This document shows, in pieces, positions 7,851 through 15,211 of a DNA stretch of 31,864 nucleotides. Both the position numbers and the translations under genes were made by a program. How positions within the stretch are numbered: the stretch's first letter is position 1; each line of letters starts with the position of its first letter. The notes beneath the pieces were generated by a model. That model searched no databases. It saw nothing but the letters and a program-made list of their open reading frames with translations, and had not been told where the DNA came from. Source of the DNA: Dehalococcoidia bacterium UBA7891 (GTDB taxonomy: Bacteria > Chloroflexota > Dehalococcoidia > Lucifugimonadales > UBA826); NCBI GenBank assembly GCA_002500485.1, contig DLRJ01000003.1:1-31864 (forward strand), in the 5' to 3' direction.

Positions 7851-9023
7851 TTGCCTCTCAGTAATGGAAATCTAGAGGATCAAGTTAGAGAATGTGCCTT
7901 TTCTCTTGGGTTTGATCTTGTTGGTATAACAGATTCTGAACCTTTTAAAAGCAATGAAAAGGCCGCCATGAAACGAATAAATGATGGGCACATGGAAGGG
8001 TACCACTGGTACACAAAAGAACGGGTCCGAAAGATGAATCGCCCGCAACTTCTTTTAGATAATGCTAAATCGGTAATATCCCTAGCGACAAGCTACCTAA
8101 CAATGGATCCAGATACAGGAACATTTAAGAATGGGCGAGTAGCAAGGTATGCATGGGGAGATGACTATCATAAAGTCCTTAAATCTAAACTAAAGGAATT
8201 TTGCATAAAACTACAAGATATCTCTGGTAAAGATATAAACACTCGTATTTTTGTAGATGATGGGCCAATGAATGATAGGGCTGCTGCACGAAGGTCCGGG
8301 GTAGGTTGGTTTGGTAAAAACACTAATATATTGACTCCAACCCATGGCTCATGGGTTTTTCTATCCCAAGTGATTACTGATTTGTATTTAAAACCAGATA
8401 ACCCACTAAAAAAAACTTGTGGCAACTGTGTGAAATGTATAGTTGACTGTCCAACCGGAGCAATTGTAGCCCCGTATGTGATAGATAATGAAAAATGTAT
8501 CTCTTATCTAACCATCGAACTCCGAGGTGTCATTCCTAGGAAATTGAGAACCCTAATGGGGGATTGGATTTTTGGTTGTGATATCTGTCAGGACGTGTGC
8601 CCTGTTAATAAAAAAGCTTTAAAGGGTAATCTTGGCGCGTTTCAACAAAGACCCGGCTTTTCTACACCAGATCTGGTTGAGATATTGAATATGGATCAGG
8701 CTGAATTTAGTAGAAAATATAAAGATAGTCCTATAAAAAGAACCAAGTTGGTCGGGTTAAAAAGAAATGCATGTGTTGCTTTAGGGAACAATGGTGACCC
8801 CGATGCAATAACGGCACTATCTATCGCTTTAAAAACCCTCGAAAGTCTAGTTCGCATACATGCCGCTTGGGCGTTAGGAAGGATAGGGGGGAGGGAATCC
8901 CTTGTAGTACTAAAAGAAGCACTCCAGTTCGAAGAAGATCAGGACACGCTAGATGAAATTCAGATGTCTATTGGAGAAATTGGCATTCCTCTGTCGGGCG
9001 AGGAATTAAAAAATGTCCGGTAA
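7851..9023 (+). CDS. queG: Epoxyqueuosine reductase-like iron-sulfur protein (QueG)
   Basis: QueG reduces epoxyqueuosine to queuosine in tRNA, using cobalamin and two [4Fe-4S] clusters. Seen here in 390 residues: the N-terminal reductase-like domain with YHWY (51-54), VDDGPMNDRAAARRSGVGWFGKN (about 135-157, equivalent to the family VDTGPxxERxxAxxAGLGWxGKN and including the catalytic Asp), a ferredoxin-like cysteine set C190-C193-C196-C200, C216, and C243-C246-C250, and a C-terminal HEAT-like repeat region (about 310-385) as in the longer QueG forms. The start is TTG at 7851: AAGGGAGA lies about 7 nt upstream, and no in-frame ATG lies near. The 3' end overlaps the next gene by 11 nt, so the two are probably coupled. 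No other queuosine gene (tgt, queA) is in the window, so a role on another substrate remains possible. Confidence 0.85.
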   Translation: MPLSNGNLEDQVRECAFSLGFDLVGITDSEPFKSNEKAAMKRINDGHMEGYHWYTKERVRKMNRPQLLLDNAKSVISLATSYLTMDPDTGTFKNGRVARYAWGDDYHKVLKSKLKEFCIKLQDISGKDINTRIFVDDGPMNDRAAARRSGVGWFGKNTNILTPTHGSWVFLSQVITDLYLKPDNPLKKTCGNCVKCIVDCPTGAIVAPYVIDNEKCISYLTIELRGVIPRKLRTLMGDWIFGCDICQDVCPVNKKALKGNLGAFQQRPGFSTPDLVEILNMDQAEFSRKYKDSPIKRTKLVGLKRNACVALGNNGDPDAITALSIALKTLESLVRIHAAWALGRIGGRESLVVLKEALQFEEDQDTLDEIQMSIGEIGIPLSGEELKNVR

Positions 9024-9774
9024 GATTTACGTCATTAATGTTGGGTCTAATGCTAGTCATAGTTTCTGTAGCCCAATCTTTAGTGATCAGACCTTTGAAT
9101 TCATACCGATACCAGAAGATAGGCAATTGCCTTCCAGTCATGGGACGGAATACCGAAACTTAAAATCGCATTACGATCCCGAACAGGATTTATCTAGCTA
9201 CATTCCCAAAAACATGTTTGGAGCTACTGTGCACAGTGATCCTGAGTTCGATACTTACACATATGGGGATAATTGTGAGGTTAATCCACGGGCAATGGGA
9301 ATGAAAAATGTAACAAGAGGAGACTTCCTTTTGTTTTTATCCAGATTGCAATATTGGGAAGCAGGTGAACCAACAGATAATTTCGGGTTCTATTTTATTG
9401 GCTTTATCCACGTTGACCAGATTCTGCAATCAGTCTGGGCGCCTCCATCCGAATTGCAGATGGAGCGCTTTAATGTTAACGCTCATATAAGACGTGGAAT
9501 GGCGGATGAGGATCTCTGGGATGGATTTTGGGTATTTGGCGGGTCATCATGGTCGAGGCGATTCTATAAAGCGGTTCCTGTAACTAGAAACCTTTGTGAA
9601 CAGGTTTTTGTTGCGGCTAACGGATCTCCTTGGGAATGGAAAGAGAAAAGAACTGAATTGCAAACAATTGGGTCCTATACAAGAAGCTGCAGATGTGCAA
9701 TAGATCCTGCTGTTGGAAACGGGAAAGTCAGGGCTGATATTTTATGGGACTGGGTGGAGAAATATAGCCGATGA
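9013..9774 (+). CDS. Nmad3-like putative nucleotide-modification protein
   Basis: A 253-residue protein with no signal peptide or membrane segment. By recall it resembles the Nmad3 family (nucleotide modification associated domain 3), which was predicted from its genomic contexts to take part in nucleic-acid base modification and has no established reaction. Features that suggest this: a short N-terminal strand (IYVINVGSNAS), then SPIFSDQTFEFIPIPE, the HSDPEFDTYTYGD motif (about residues 75-87), RGDFLLFLSRL, an FGFYFIGFI strand, and a late VFGGSSWSRRFYKAVPV segment. There are scattered cysteines, including CRC near the C-terminus. It overlaps the end of queG and must be read from the same message. 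No database search was possible, so the family call is moderate and the function open. Confidence 0.55.
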   Translation: MSGKIYVINVGSNASHSFCSPIFSDQTFEFIPIPEDRQLPSSHGTEYRNLKSHYDPEQDLSSYIPKNMFGATVHSDPEFDTYTYGDNCEVNPRAMGMKNVTRGDFLLFLSRLQYWEAGEPTDNFGFYFIGFIHVDQILQSVWAPPSELQMERFNVNAHIRRGMADEDLWDGFWVFGGSSWSRRFYKAVPVTRNLCEQVFVAANGSPWEWKEKRTELQTIGSYTRSCRCAIDPAVGNGKVRADILWDWVEKYSR

Positions 9775-9788
9775 TAATTTTGTTTTGA

Positions 9789-9818
9789 TTGACACCATTT
9801 GTGACTGGGACATATAAT
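9789..9818 (+). promoter_or_regulatory. Perfect consensus sigma-70-type promoter of the metal ABC operon
   Basis: TTGACA at 9789-9794 and TATAAT at 9813-9818 both match the consensus exactly and are separated by 18 nt. Transcription would start near 9825, about 45 nt before the ATG of the ABC ATPase. A Fur-type dyad overlaps the predicted start site, so a strong promoter held down by a repressor is the natural reading. Confidence 0.75.
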
Positions 9819-9829
9819 CTATACCCTTA

Positions 9830-9848
9830 ATTGATACTAAGTCTCAAT
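9830..9848. promoter_or_regulatory. Fur/Zur-type 7-1-7 operator
   Basis: ATTGATACTAAGTCTCAAT is a 19-bp dyad in which ATTGA-x-ACT and AGT-x-TCAAT are mirror images; only one mismatched pair (6/14) and the central base break the symmetry. The inner part TGATACT-A-AGTCTCA has the 7-1-7 heptamer layout used by Fur, Zur and PerR proteins. It starts 12 nt after the -10 box, so a bound repressor would cover the transcription start. A Fur-family gene lies at the far end of the same locus. A half-site AGTCTC also occurs at 11959-11964, upstream of that regulator gene, but its partner arm is not clear. Confidence 0.6.
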
Positions 9849-9871
9849 AGAGTGATTGTAGTTGTGACAAT

Positions 9872-10690
9872 ATGAAGAATCAAGGGAAGTTTTTCAAAGT
9901 GGATATCGAAGATCCTTGTGTGAGGTGTGGTTTCAATTGCACATGTGCAATAAGAGCTGTGGGGGCATGTGTGGAATTTAACGGTAGTTTAGTTTTGGAT
10001 GACGTTACATTCTCCGTAGGCAAGGGGGTTTTATCTGCCTTGGTGGGTCCCAATGCTGGGGGAAAAAGTACTTTATTTAACGCCATCGCTGGAATCCAAG
10101 ATATAGTCCATGGTTCGATATTTGTTAATGGCCTGCCCCCCAAAGATTCAAAAGGTTCTATTAGCTATATACCTCAACGAGAAAATGTTAATTGGAGATT
10201 TTCGTTGACAGCCCTAGAAGTGGTTGACCTAGGCCTTGTAAAAAATAATTCTCTTTTAGCATTTTCAAGAAAGGGGAGCCTGGAGAAGGTTCGATCTGCT
10301 TTGGAACGGGTAGATATGTGGAATTACAAGGACCAATTAATTAGCCAAATGTCAGGAGGACAGCGGCAAAGAGTTTTTATCGCCAGAGCTTTATGCCAGG
10401 AAGCGAATATATTACTTTTAGACGAGGCTTTCAGTGGGGTGGATGTGGCATCTCAATTCGGGTTGATCGATATGCTTAGAGAACTAAAAGAGCAAGGGAA
10501 AACTATAATAATTGCCACTCATGATCTTAATACCCTAGCTGATCGATTCGACGAGGTCATATGCCTTAATAGGCACGTATGCGCTCAAGGATCTCCGGAC
10601 ACAGCATTTACTCCTGAGGTCTTGGAAGAATTATATGGATCCCACCCTGGGATGTTTTTGAGTCATTCGTTAGGTCATCACCATGATTAA
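9872..10690 (+). CDS. Zinc/manganese-type ABC transporter ATP-binding protein with Cys-rich N-terminus
   Basis: The ATPase that drives import of a divalent metal, bound to the inner face of the membrane permease encoded next. In 272 residues: Walker A GPNAGGKST (59-67, a variant of GPNGAGKST), the NWRFSLTALEVV segment typical of the metal-chelate group, signature SGGQRQR (161-167), Walker B LLLDEA (181-186) and the H-loop histidine in ATHDLN. The first 33 residues carry five cysteines (C16, C19, C23, C25, C33) in a CxxCxxxCxC pattern just ahead of the ATPase fold, and the C-terminus ends in HHHD; both could bind metal. The ATG at 9872 has no clear ribosome binding site, so the extension depends on this start. 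It overlaps the permease gene by 8 nt. No substrate-binding protein gene is adjacent. Confidence 0.9.
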   Translation: MKNQGKFFKVDIEDPCVRCGFNCTCAIRAVGACVEFNGSLVLDDVTFSVGKGVLSALVGPNAGGKSTLFNAIAGIQDIVHGSIFVNGLPPKDSKGSISYIPQRENVNWRFSLTALEVVDLGLVKNNSLLAFSRKGSLEKVRSALERVDMWNYKDQLISQMSGGQRQRVFIARALCQEANILLLDEAFSGVDVASQFGLIDMLRELKEQGKTIIIATHDLNTLADRFDEVICLNRHVCAQGSPDTAFTPEVLEELYGSHPGMFLSHSLGHHHD

Positions 10691-11522
10691 CATCGTCCTT
10701 GAACCGTTCCAATATGACTTTATGCTGCGAGCTTTATTTGTATCAAGTATGGTTGGCATTATATGCCCGATTTTAGGGGCCTATGTAGTTATTAGAGGAA
10801 TGGGTTTTATGGGTGACGCTATGGCTCACGCGGTTATGCCGGGTATAGTGATTGCTCTAATTCTCGGTCTCTCCCCTTTCTTGGGTTCTGTGCCTATGGC
10901 GATTGTTGTTGCAGTATCAGTCGGTTATTTAATTCACAAGAAAGATGTCAGTGTGGATACAGCCGTCGGGGTTATGTTTGCAGGATTGTTCTCTTTGGGG
11001 CTAGTTTTGATGTCTTTAGTTGGTGGTCTTGCTATAAGTATTGAGGATATCTTACTTGGACAGATTTTGGGGGTGTCTAGGGTTGATATGTTGATTTCAT
11101 TTATTTTGACTGTTCTTGTTCTAGTCGCTCTTGTTACATTCCACAAGCAACTTATTTTTTCTGGGTTTGATCCCGTAGGGTCTGTCGTAGCAGGTTTAAA
11201 TGCTGGTGCCTTAAATTATATGTTCCTAATTTTGTTAGGCATATCCATTGTTGTTACTTTGCACGTAGTTGGAGTGGTTTTGGTTGTCGGGTTGTTGATA
11301 ACTCCTGCTGCTGCGTCTCAGATGGTGATGCGAAGATTCACGAGAGCCATGCTTTTAGGAATAGTCTTTGGGTTGTTTTCTACAGTGGTTGGGTTATACC
11401 TATCCTATTATTTCGATCTTCCTTCAGGACCTGTAATGACTTTGATTTCGTTTGCGATTTTTCTATGCTGTGCCGTTTATGAAAAATTTTTCTCTCAAAC
11501 ACAGACTTCGCATTTGATGTAG
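10683..11522 (+). CDS. Zinc/manganese-type ABC transporter permease (ABC-3 family)
   Basis: Integral membrane permease of 279 residues with about eight predicted membrane spans, of the ZnuB/MntB/TroC kind. Family features: GAYVVIRGMGFMGDAMAHAVMPGIVIA near the N-terminus (about 33-60), DTAVGVMFAGLFSLGLVL, and the late HVVGVVLVVGLLITPAAASQMV segment, whose Pro-Ala pair sits in the metal path. It forms the channel through which Zn or Mn delivered by an extracellular binding protein would pass; metal choice cannot be read from sequence. The ATG lies within the last codons of the ATPase gene (8-nt overlap), giving coupled translation. Its 3' end overlaps the 3' end of the convergent Fur-family gene by 28 nt, so transcription from the two sides may interfere. 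Confidence 0.92.
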   Translation: MINIVLEPFQYDFMLRALFVSSMVGIICPILGAYVVIRGMGFMGDAMAHAVMPGIVIALILGLSPFLGSVPMAIVVAVSVGYLIHKKDVSVDTAVGVMFAGLFSLGLVLMSLVGGLAISIEDILLGQILGVSRVDMLISFILTVLVLVALVTFHKQLIFSGFDPVGSVVAGLNAGALNYMFLILLGISIVVTLHVVGVVLVVGLLITPAAASQMVMRRFTRAMLLGIVFGLFSTVVGLYLSYYFDLPSGPVMTLISFAIFLCCAVYEKFFSQTQTSHLM

Positions 11523-11920
11523 AACTCTATGTTATGACCGACAATCGAACCGGGTATGTCTGATTCGATGCCTTTCAATAATTTTTCAACAGTCGAGACT
11601 TTAAATTCTCCGACCTTTCCACATGATACGCAGACGGTATGATGATGGTGATCTACCTGAGAGAGTGAATATCTAGGATTTCCGCCTGGAATAGAAAGAC
11701 GGCATATAACGTTTGCTTCCAACAGAATCTTCAAAGTTCGAAATACGGTAGCTCGGGATACATTTGATAGATCATCTGCCATTTGCTCAGCGGTGAACCA
11801 TTCGGCGGCAGCATGGATGTAATCTACTATTCTCTGTCTTGGGGCCGTAATTCTAAGTCCATGATCTTCCAATAGCGCCAATAGATTCGGCCTAGTCGTG
11901 TTTGAATTAGAGTTTGTCAT
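11495..11920 (-). CDS. Fur-family metal-responsive repressor (Zur/Fur/PerR type)
   Basis: A 141-residue regulator. The N-terminal winged helix shows GLRITAPRQRIVDYI (21-35) and the recognition helix SRATVFRTLKILLEANVI (55-72). The dimerisation half has the HHHH cluster (91-94) and structural zinc cysteines C97-x-x-C100 and C137-x-x-C140 close to the C-terminus. This architecture is common to Fur, Zur, Mur and PerR; which metal it senses cannot be settled here, but the neighbouring Zn/Mn-type ABC genes and the 7-1-7 dyad in their promoter suggest it controls uptake of that metal. It converges on the permease gene with a 28-nt overlap of coding ends. The ATG has only a weak GAG-type ribosome binding site. 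Confidence 0.9.
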   Translation of the reverse strand: MTNSNSNTTRPNLLALLEDHGLRITAPRQRIVDYIHAAAEWFTAEQMADDLSNVSRATVFRTLKILLEANVICRLSIPGGNPRYSLSQVDHHHHTVCVSCGKVGEFKVSTVEKLLKGIESDIPGSIVGHNIEFYIKCEVCV

Positions 11921-12073
11921 TACAGATTCTCACCCAGACACAGAATACCAGATTTATTAGTCTCGGGAACATTGGAACTTTGCTCATTGCAACATCGTTC
12001 TAAGTTTTTAGATTCCGACAATGTTAAACTTCCATTCCAAATACACAGATATTTACTATTGAAATAATGACAA

Positions 12074-13408
12074 TTGACCTCTAGAAAAGAAGACAGCCCG
12101 ACTGACTCAGATCAGACCACAAATACTTCGATGAATCCTGGACAGAACAGATTTAAGTTTTTCTATGGTTGGTGGATTTGCATTGGTGGGGCTTTTGTTA
12201 TGGCCATGTCATCTGGAATTAATTTTCATGGATTTGGCAATTTCATTATTCCTTTGAGTAAAGAATTTGGTTGGAGTAGAACCACCGTGTCGGCTGTGTT
12301 CTCCCTGGCTAGGCTTGAAGCTGGATTTATCGGACCTGTAGAAGGGTGGGCGGTTGATAGACTGGGCCCAAGAAAATTGATGTTAGTCGGAATACCTGTG
12401 ATGGGTTTGGGTTTCATATTATTAAGTCAGGTTAGTGGCCTTTTTACATTCATGTTGGTTTATATTCTTGGCATAACATTAGGTAACAGTCTTGGAATGC
12501 ACGTGCCTGCCTCAGCTGCTGTTGCAAATTGGTTCAATAGGAAAAGAGGGTTGGCATTTGGGATCATGTGGTCCGGCGTGGGACTAGGAGGGTTGTTGGT
12601 GCCAGCCTTGGGGTGGGCTATTGATGTCTACGGTTGGAGAGATGCTTCGGTTTATGTGGGCATTTTCGTTATATTTGTTGGTGTTCCTGTCGCTGCTTTG
12701 ATGAGGCACAGGCCTGAGCAATACGGATTCTTGCCCGACGGTCAAATAATTCCTCAGAAAACCTCCAATGGGAAACTCGGCAAGAACGAAGATTTAGAAG
12801 TTGACTTCACGGCTCGAGAGGCGCTTCAGACTTCGAGTTTCTGGTTTCTATCTTTATCGATAATGGCGAGGTCTCTAGTTACTGGAGGGGTCGGACTTCA
12901 TCTGGTTCCGTACTTTGTTGGATTGGGAGCCAGCCCCATAGAGGCTGCAGCCTATGCAGGGTCGGTTGGCGTCATTAGTATTCCAGGACGCTTCGGTCTC
13001 AGTTACTTAGGTGATTATTTTAATAGGCGTTATATGATGGCTATTTCGCTACTATTTATGACCTTATCTATTGTGTTACTAGCTACAGCCGACTCCCTGT
13101 CTTCATCCATTCCCGGATTGGTTGCCTATTCAATCTCTCAAGGGGGAATTTCTGTCATACCGCAGTCCATTATTGCCGACTATTTTGGGAGGAAGGCATT
13201 CGCCACAATTTCTGGCTTCAGAAGCAGCATTCAAATGTTAGGGATTATTGTCGGTCCAGTAGTATCTGGGCTTGTATACGATAGAACGGGTAGTTACGAA
13301 TGGGCCTTTTTGGGATTCGCAGCAGCCTCAATTGTGTCCATGTTATTGGTTCTTATGGCACTGCCTCCTTCTCCTCGGCCTCGCGATATATTGGAAACTT
13401 CCCAGTAA
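12074..13408 (+). CDS. MFS transporter (OFA / monocarboxylate-like)
   Basis: A 12-span major facilitator superfamily protein of up to 444 residues in the cytoplasmic membrane. The FYGWWICIGGAFVMAMSSGI first helix, the loop DRLGPRKLM (MFS motif A), the YILGITLGNSLGMHVPASAAVANWFNRKRGLAFGIMWSGVGLGG segment and the DYFGRKAFATISGF segment in the second half are typical of the oxalate/formate antiporter and monocarboxylate transporter branch. The substrate is unknown, probably a small carboxylate. The first start is a TTG at 12074 without a clear ribosome binding site; an ATG at 12131 would remove a polar 19-residue tail and is equally likely. It is divergent from the Fur-family gene and lies just upstream of the TPP riboswitch, to which it is probably unrelated. 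Confidence 0.88.
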   Translation: MTSRKEDSPTDSDQTTNTSMNPGQNRFKFFYGWWICIGGAFVMAMSSGINFHGFGNFIIPLSKEFGWSRTTVSAVFSLARLEAGFIGPVEGWAVDRLGPRKLMLVGIPVMGLGFILLSQVSGLFTFMLVYILGITLGNSLGMHVPASAAVANWFNRKRGLAFGIMWSGVGLGGLLVPALGWAIDVYGWRDASVYVGIFVIFVGVPVAALMRHRPEQYGFLPDGQIIPQKTSNGKLGKNEDLEVDFTAREALQTSSFWFLSLSIMARSLVTGGVGLHLVPYFVGLGASPIEAAAYAGSVGVISIPGRFGLSYLGDYFNRRYMMAISLLFMTLSIVLLATADSLSSSIPGLVAYSISQGGISVIPQSIIADYFGRKAFATISGFRSSIQMLGIIVGPVVSGLVYDRTGSYEWAFLGFAAASIVSMLLVLMALPPSPRPRDILETSQ

Positions 13409-13431
13409 TCACATATTTTGTGGTAATTTTA

Positions 13432-13440
13432 TGCTAGAAT
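13432..13440 (+). promoter_or_regulatory. Extended -10 promoter element before the TPP riboswitch
   Basis: TGCTAGAAT gives a TGn extension and a TAGAAT -10 box (one change from TATAAT). No good -35 box is seen 16-18 nt upstream, which fits an extended -10 promoter. Transcription would begin near 13447, shortly before the aptamer, which is the right place for a riboswitch leader. Confidence 0.45.
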
Positions 13441-13462
13441 CCGACCATTAAAAATTTAAACC

Positions 13463-13564
13463 AAATTGGGGGAGCTTGGAACGGCCAGGCTGAGAGGGCA
13501 ACGCTGATGTTGTCGACCCATTAAATACCTGATCTGGGTAATGCCAGCGGAGGGATCCCAATTT
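13463..13564 (+). promoter_or_regulatory. TPP (thiamine pyrophosphate) riboswitch, THI box
   Basis: The RNA aptamer binds thiamine pyrophosphate. The two hallmark segments are present: CTGAGA at 13490-13495 (pyrimidine sensor helix) and ACCTGATCTGGGTAATGCCA with GCGGAGGGA at about 13528-13555 (pyrophosphate sensor helix). Closing stem P1 is AAATTGGG (13463-13470) with CCCAATTT (13557-13564). Stem P3 can be drawn as AGCTTGG (13473-13479) with CCAGGCT (13485-13491). It is followed by an intrinsic terminator and precedes a set of thiamine-precursor transport and salvage genes, so it most likely switches transcription off when TPP is plentiful. Confidence 0.95.
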
Positions 13565-13580
13565 AAAAAGCACAAAATAT

Positions 13581-13612
13581 CCTGGCCGCCACATAGTGGG
13601 CGGTTTTTTTTT
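13581..13612 (+). terminator. Intrinsic terminator of the TPP riboswitch, with built-in antiterminator strand
   Basis: CCGCC (13586-13590) pairs with GGCGG (13599-13603), extended by A-T and C-G pairs beyond a bulged G, and is followed by nine T (13604-13612): a Rho-independent terminator. The strand CCTGGCCG (13581-13588) that enters the terminator stem is the exact reverse complement of CGGCCAGG (13482-13489) inside the aptamer, including most of the 3' strand of P3. Pairing of the two would open both P3 and the terminator. This gives a clear two-state switch: TPP bound, terminator forms; TPP absent, antiterminator forms. Confidence 0.88.
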
Positions 13613-13640
13613 GGATTTTTTCATCAGAGACTAGACTTGA

Positions 13641-14414
13641 ATGGAAAAAATAGTAGACAATCACATAAGCATTGCTGGTCTTGAGAAGACCATTTGTCAG
13701 GACGGAGGCCCGTTGAAAATTTTGGACGGGGTGGATTTATCGATTCAGAAATCTGAAATTATATCTGTATTAGGTCCGAGTGGTTGCGGAAAAAGTACCC
13801 TCCTTAACATTATTGCTGGTCTTGACGAGCCTGATGAAGGGGACATCAATATAGATGGGTTGGATTTTGATTCTAGATTGGGGTCAGTGGGATATATGCA
13901 GCAAAAAGACCTTTTACTGCCATGGCGATCAGTAAAAGACAATGTCATACTTGGTTTGGAAATCAAAGGCGTATCAAAGAAGAAGTCTTATCAAATGGTT
14001 GAGCCATATTTTCAATCTTTTGGGTTATCTGGCTTTGAATCAAACTACCCGCATACTTTGTCAGGGGGTATGAAACAAAGAGCTTCATTTCTCAGGACTG
14101 TAATGACTGAACCAGATATTCTTCTCCTTGATGAACCATTTAGTGCCCTCGATGCATTAAATAGGTCTCGCCTGCAGTTGTGGTTGCTGGATTTGCTGGA
14201 TGGGATACAGCAAACTATTTTATTGGTCACTCATGATGTGGATGAAGCTATTATGCTTTCGGACAGGATTTATGTGATGACATCCCGGCCTGGCCGGATT
14301 AATTCAGTAGAAAAAGTGCCATATTCAAGACCTAGAAACCGTGAGATCGTCAATGACAGTTCATTTGTCAAATTGAAATCTAAAATCCTTTCCTTTCTAT
14401 GGGATCAGGATTAA
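13641..14414 (+). CDS. ABC transporter ATP-binding protein for a thiamine pyrimidine precursor (ThiZ-like)
   Basis: A 257-residue ATPase of the nitrate/sulfonate/taurine (NitT/TauT) ABC group. Walker A GPSGCGKST (45-53), Q-loop segment MQQKDLLLPWRSVKDNV (86-102), signature LSGGMKQR (140-147), Walker B ILLLDEPFSALD (160-171) and H-loop THDVDEA are all intact. This group includes ThiZ, which powers uptake of hydroxymethylpyrimidine-type thiamine precursors. The assignment to thiamine rests on context: it is the first gene after a TPP riboswitch and is followed by a ThiY-like binding protein, tenA and thiD. The next gene's ATG directly follows its stop codon. The ATG at 13641 lies close behind the terminator, with no clear ribosome binding site. 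Confidence 0.85.
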   Translation: MEKIVDNHISIAGLEKTICQDGGPLKILDGVDLSIQKSEIISVLGPSGCGKSTLLNIIAGLDEPDEGDINIDGLDFDSRLGSVGYMQQKDLLLPWRSVKDNVILGLEIKGVSKKKSYQMVEPYFQSFGLSGFESNYPHTLSGGMKQRASFLRTVMTEPDILLLDEPFSALDALNRSRLQLWLLDLLDGIQQTILLVTHDVDEAIMLSDRIYVMTSRPGRINSVEKVPYSRPRNREIVNDSSFVKLKSKILSFLWDQD

Positions 14415-15179
14415 ATGATGATAAATTGGTTGGTCAAATGGAGCCCCGCTTTTGGAATAGTATGTTTAATTGTTGGGGCATGGCAATTACTTGTGAAAAT
14501 ACAAGAAATACCTAGTTGGCTGTTACCCTCACCATCTTCTGTGGCAACAACTATATACAATGATCACAGTATGCTTATGCGGCATACTATCGTAACCCTA
14601 GAAGAGATTATTTTGGGATTTTTTTTAGCCTTGTGCGTGGGGGTCATTTTAGCCTCCGCTATTTGTCTTTCGCAGACAATTGAAAAAGCTTTATATCCGT
14701 TTATAATCGCTTCACAAACTGTACCAATTATTGTTATAGCTCCTATGTTATTGGTTTGGATTGGGTATGGATTGGCACCTAAAATAATAGTGGTAGCTTT
14801 GATCAGTTTCTTCCCTATTGTGGTTAATACTGTAGATGGCATGAAATCCATCGATCCTGATATCCAAAAGTTGATGCATACATTAGGGGGAAGAAAAGCT
14901 CAAATATTTTCGAAAATTATGGTCCCATCCTCGCTTCCTTATTTATTTTCGGGTCTTAGGGTCGCGATAGCGATCAGCGTGATAGGTGCGGTAATCGGTG
15001 AGTGGGTTGGTTCTAGCGAAGGACTTGGGTATCTGATGATTCGATCAAAGCCACAATTTCAAACTGAGCGAGTATTTGCAGCGATCATAATTCTATCTTT
15101 TATAGGGGTAGGATTATTTGCTTTAATAACCTATTTGGAGAGGGTGTTTGTGCCGTGGGCCCATGAAAAGAGAAATTAA
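14415..15179 (+). CDS. ABC transporter permease for a thiamine pyrimidine precursor (ThiX-like)
   Basis: A 254-residue membrane protein with about six predicted spans and the binding-protein-dependent transport fold (BPD_transp_1). The coupling loop that contacts the ATPase is seen as TLGGRKAQIFSKIMVPSSLPYLFSGLRVAIAISVIGAVIGEWVG (about 155-198), a typical EAA motif of the NitT/TauT branch. LPSPSSVATTI after the first span is also common to the branch. Its stop-to-start junction with the ATPase gene has no gap, and the binding-protein gene follows 32 nt later, so all three are one operon. A second ATG one codon later is an equally possible start. Substrate assignment relies on the riboswitch and the thiamine genes around it. 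Confidence 0.88.
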   Translation: MMINWLVKWSPAFGIVCLIVGAWQLLVKIQEIPSWLLPSPSSVATTIYNDHSMLMRHTIVTLEEIILGFFLALCVGVILASAICLSQTIEKALYPFIIASQTVPIIVIAPMLLVWIGYGLAPKIIVVALISFFPIVVNTVDGMKSIDPDIQKLMHTLGGRKAQIFSKIMVPSSLPYLFSGLRVAIAISVIGAVIGEWVGSSEGLGYLMIRSKPQFQTERVFAAIIILSFIGVGLFALITYLERVFVPWAHEKRN

Positions 15180-15211
15180 ATTTACGGAATAAAACCCCTA
15201 AAGGATGATAG

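Noticed and set aside
11968..12025. AACATTG and CAATGTT inverted repeat between the Fur-family gene and the MFS gene
   Set aside because: Seven-bp arms separated by more than 40 nt are not a convincing operator or hairpin.
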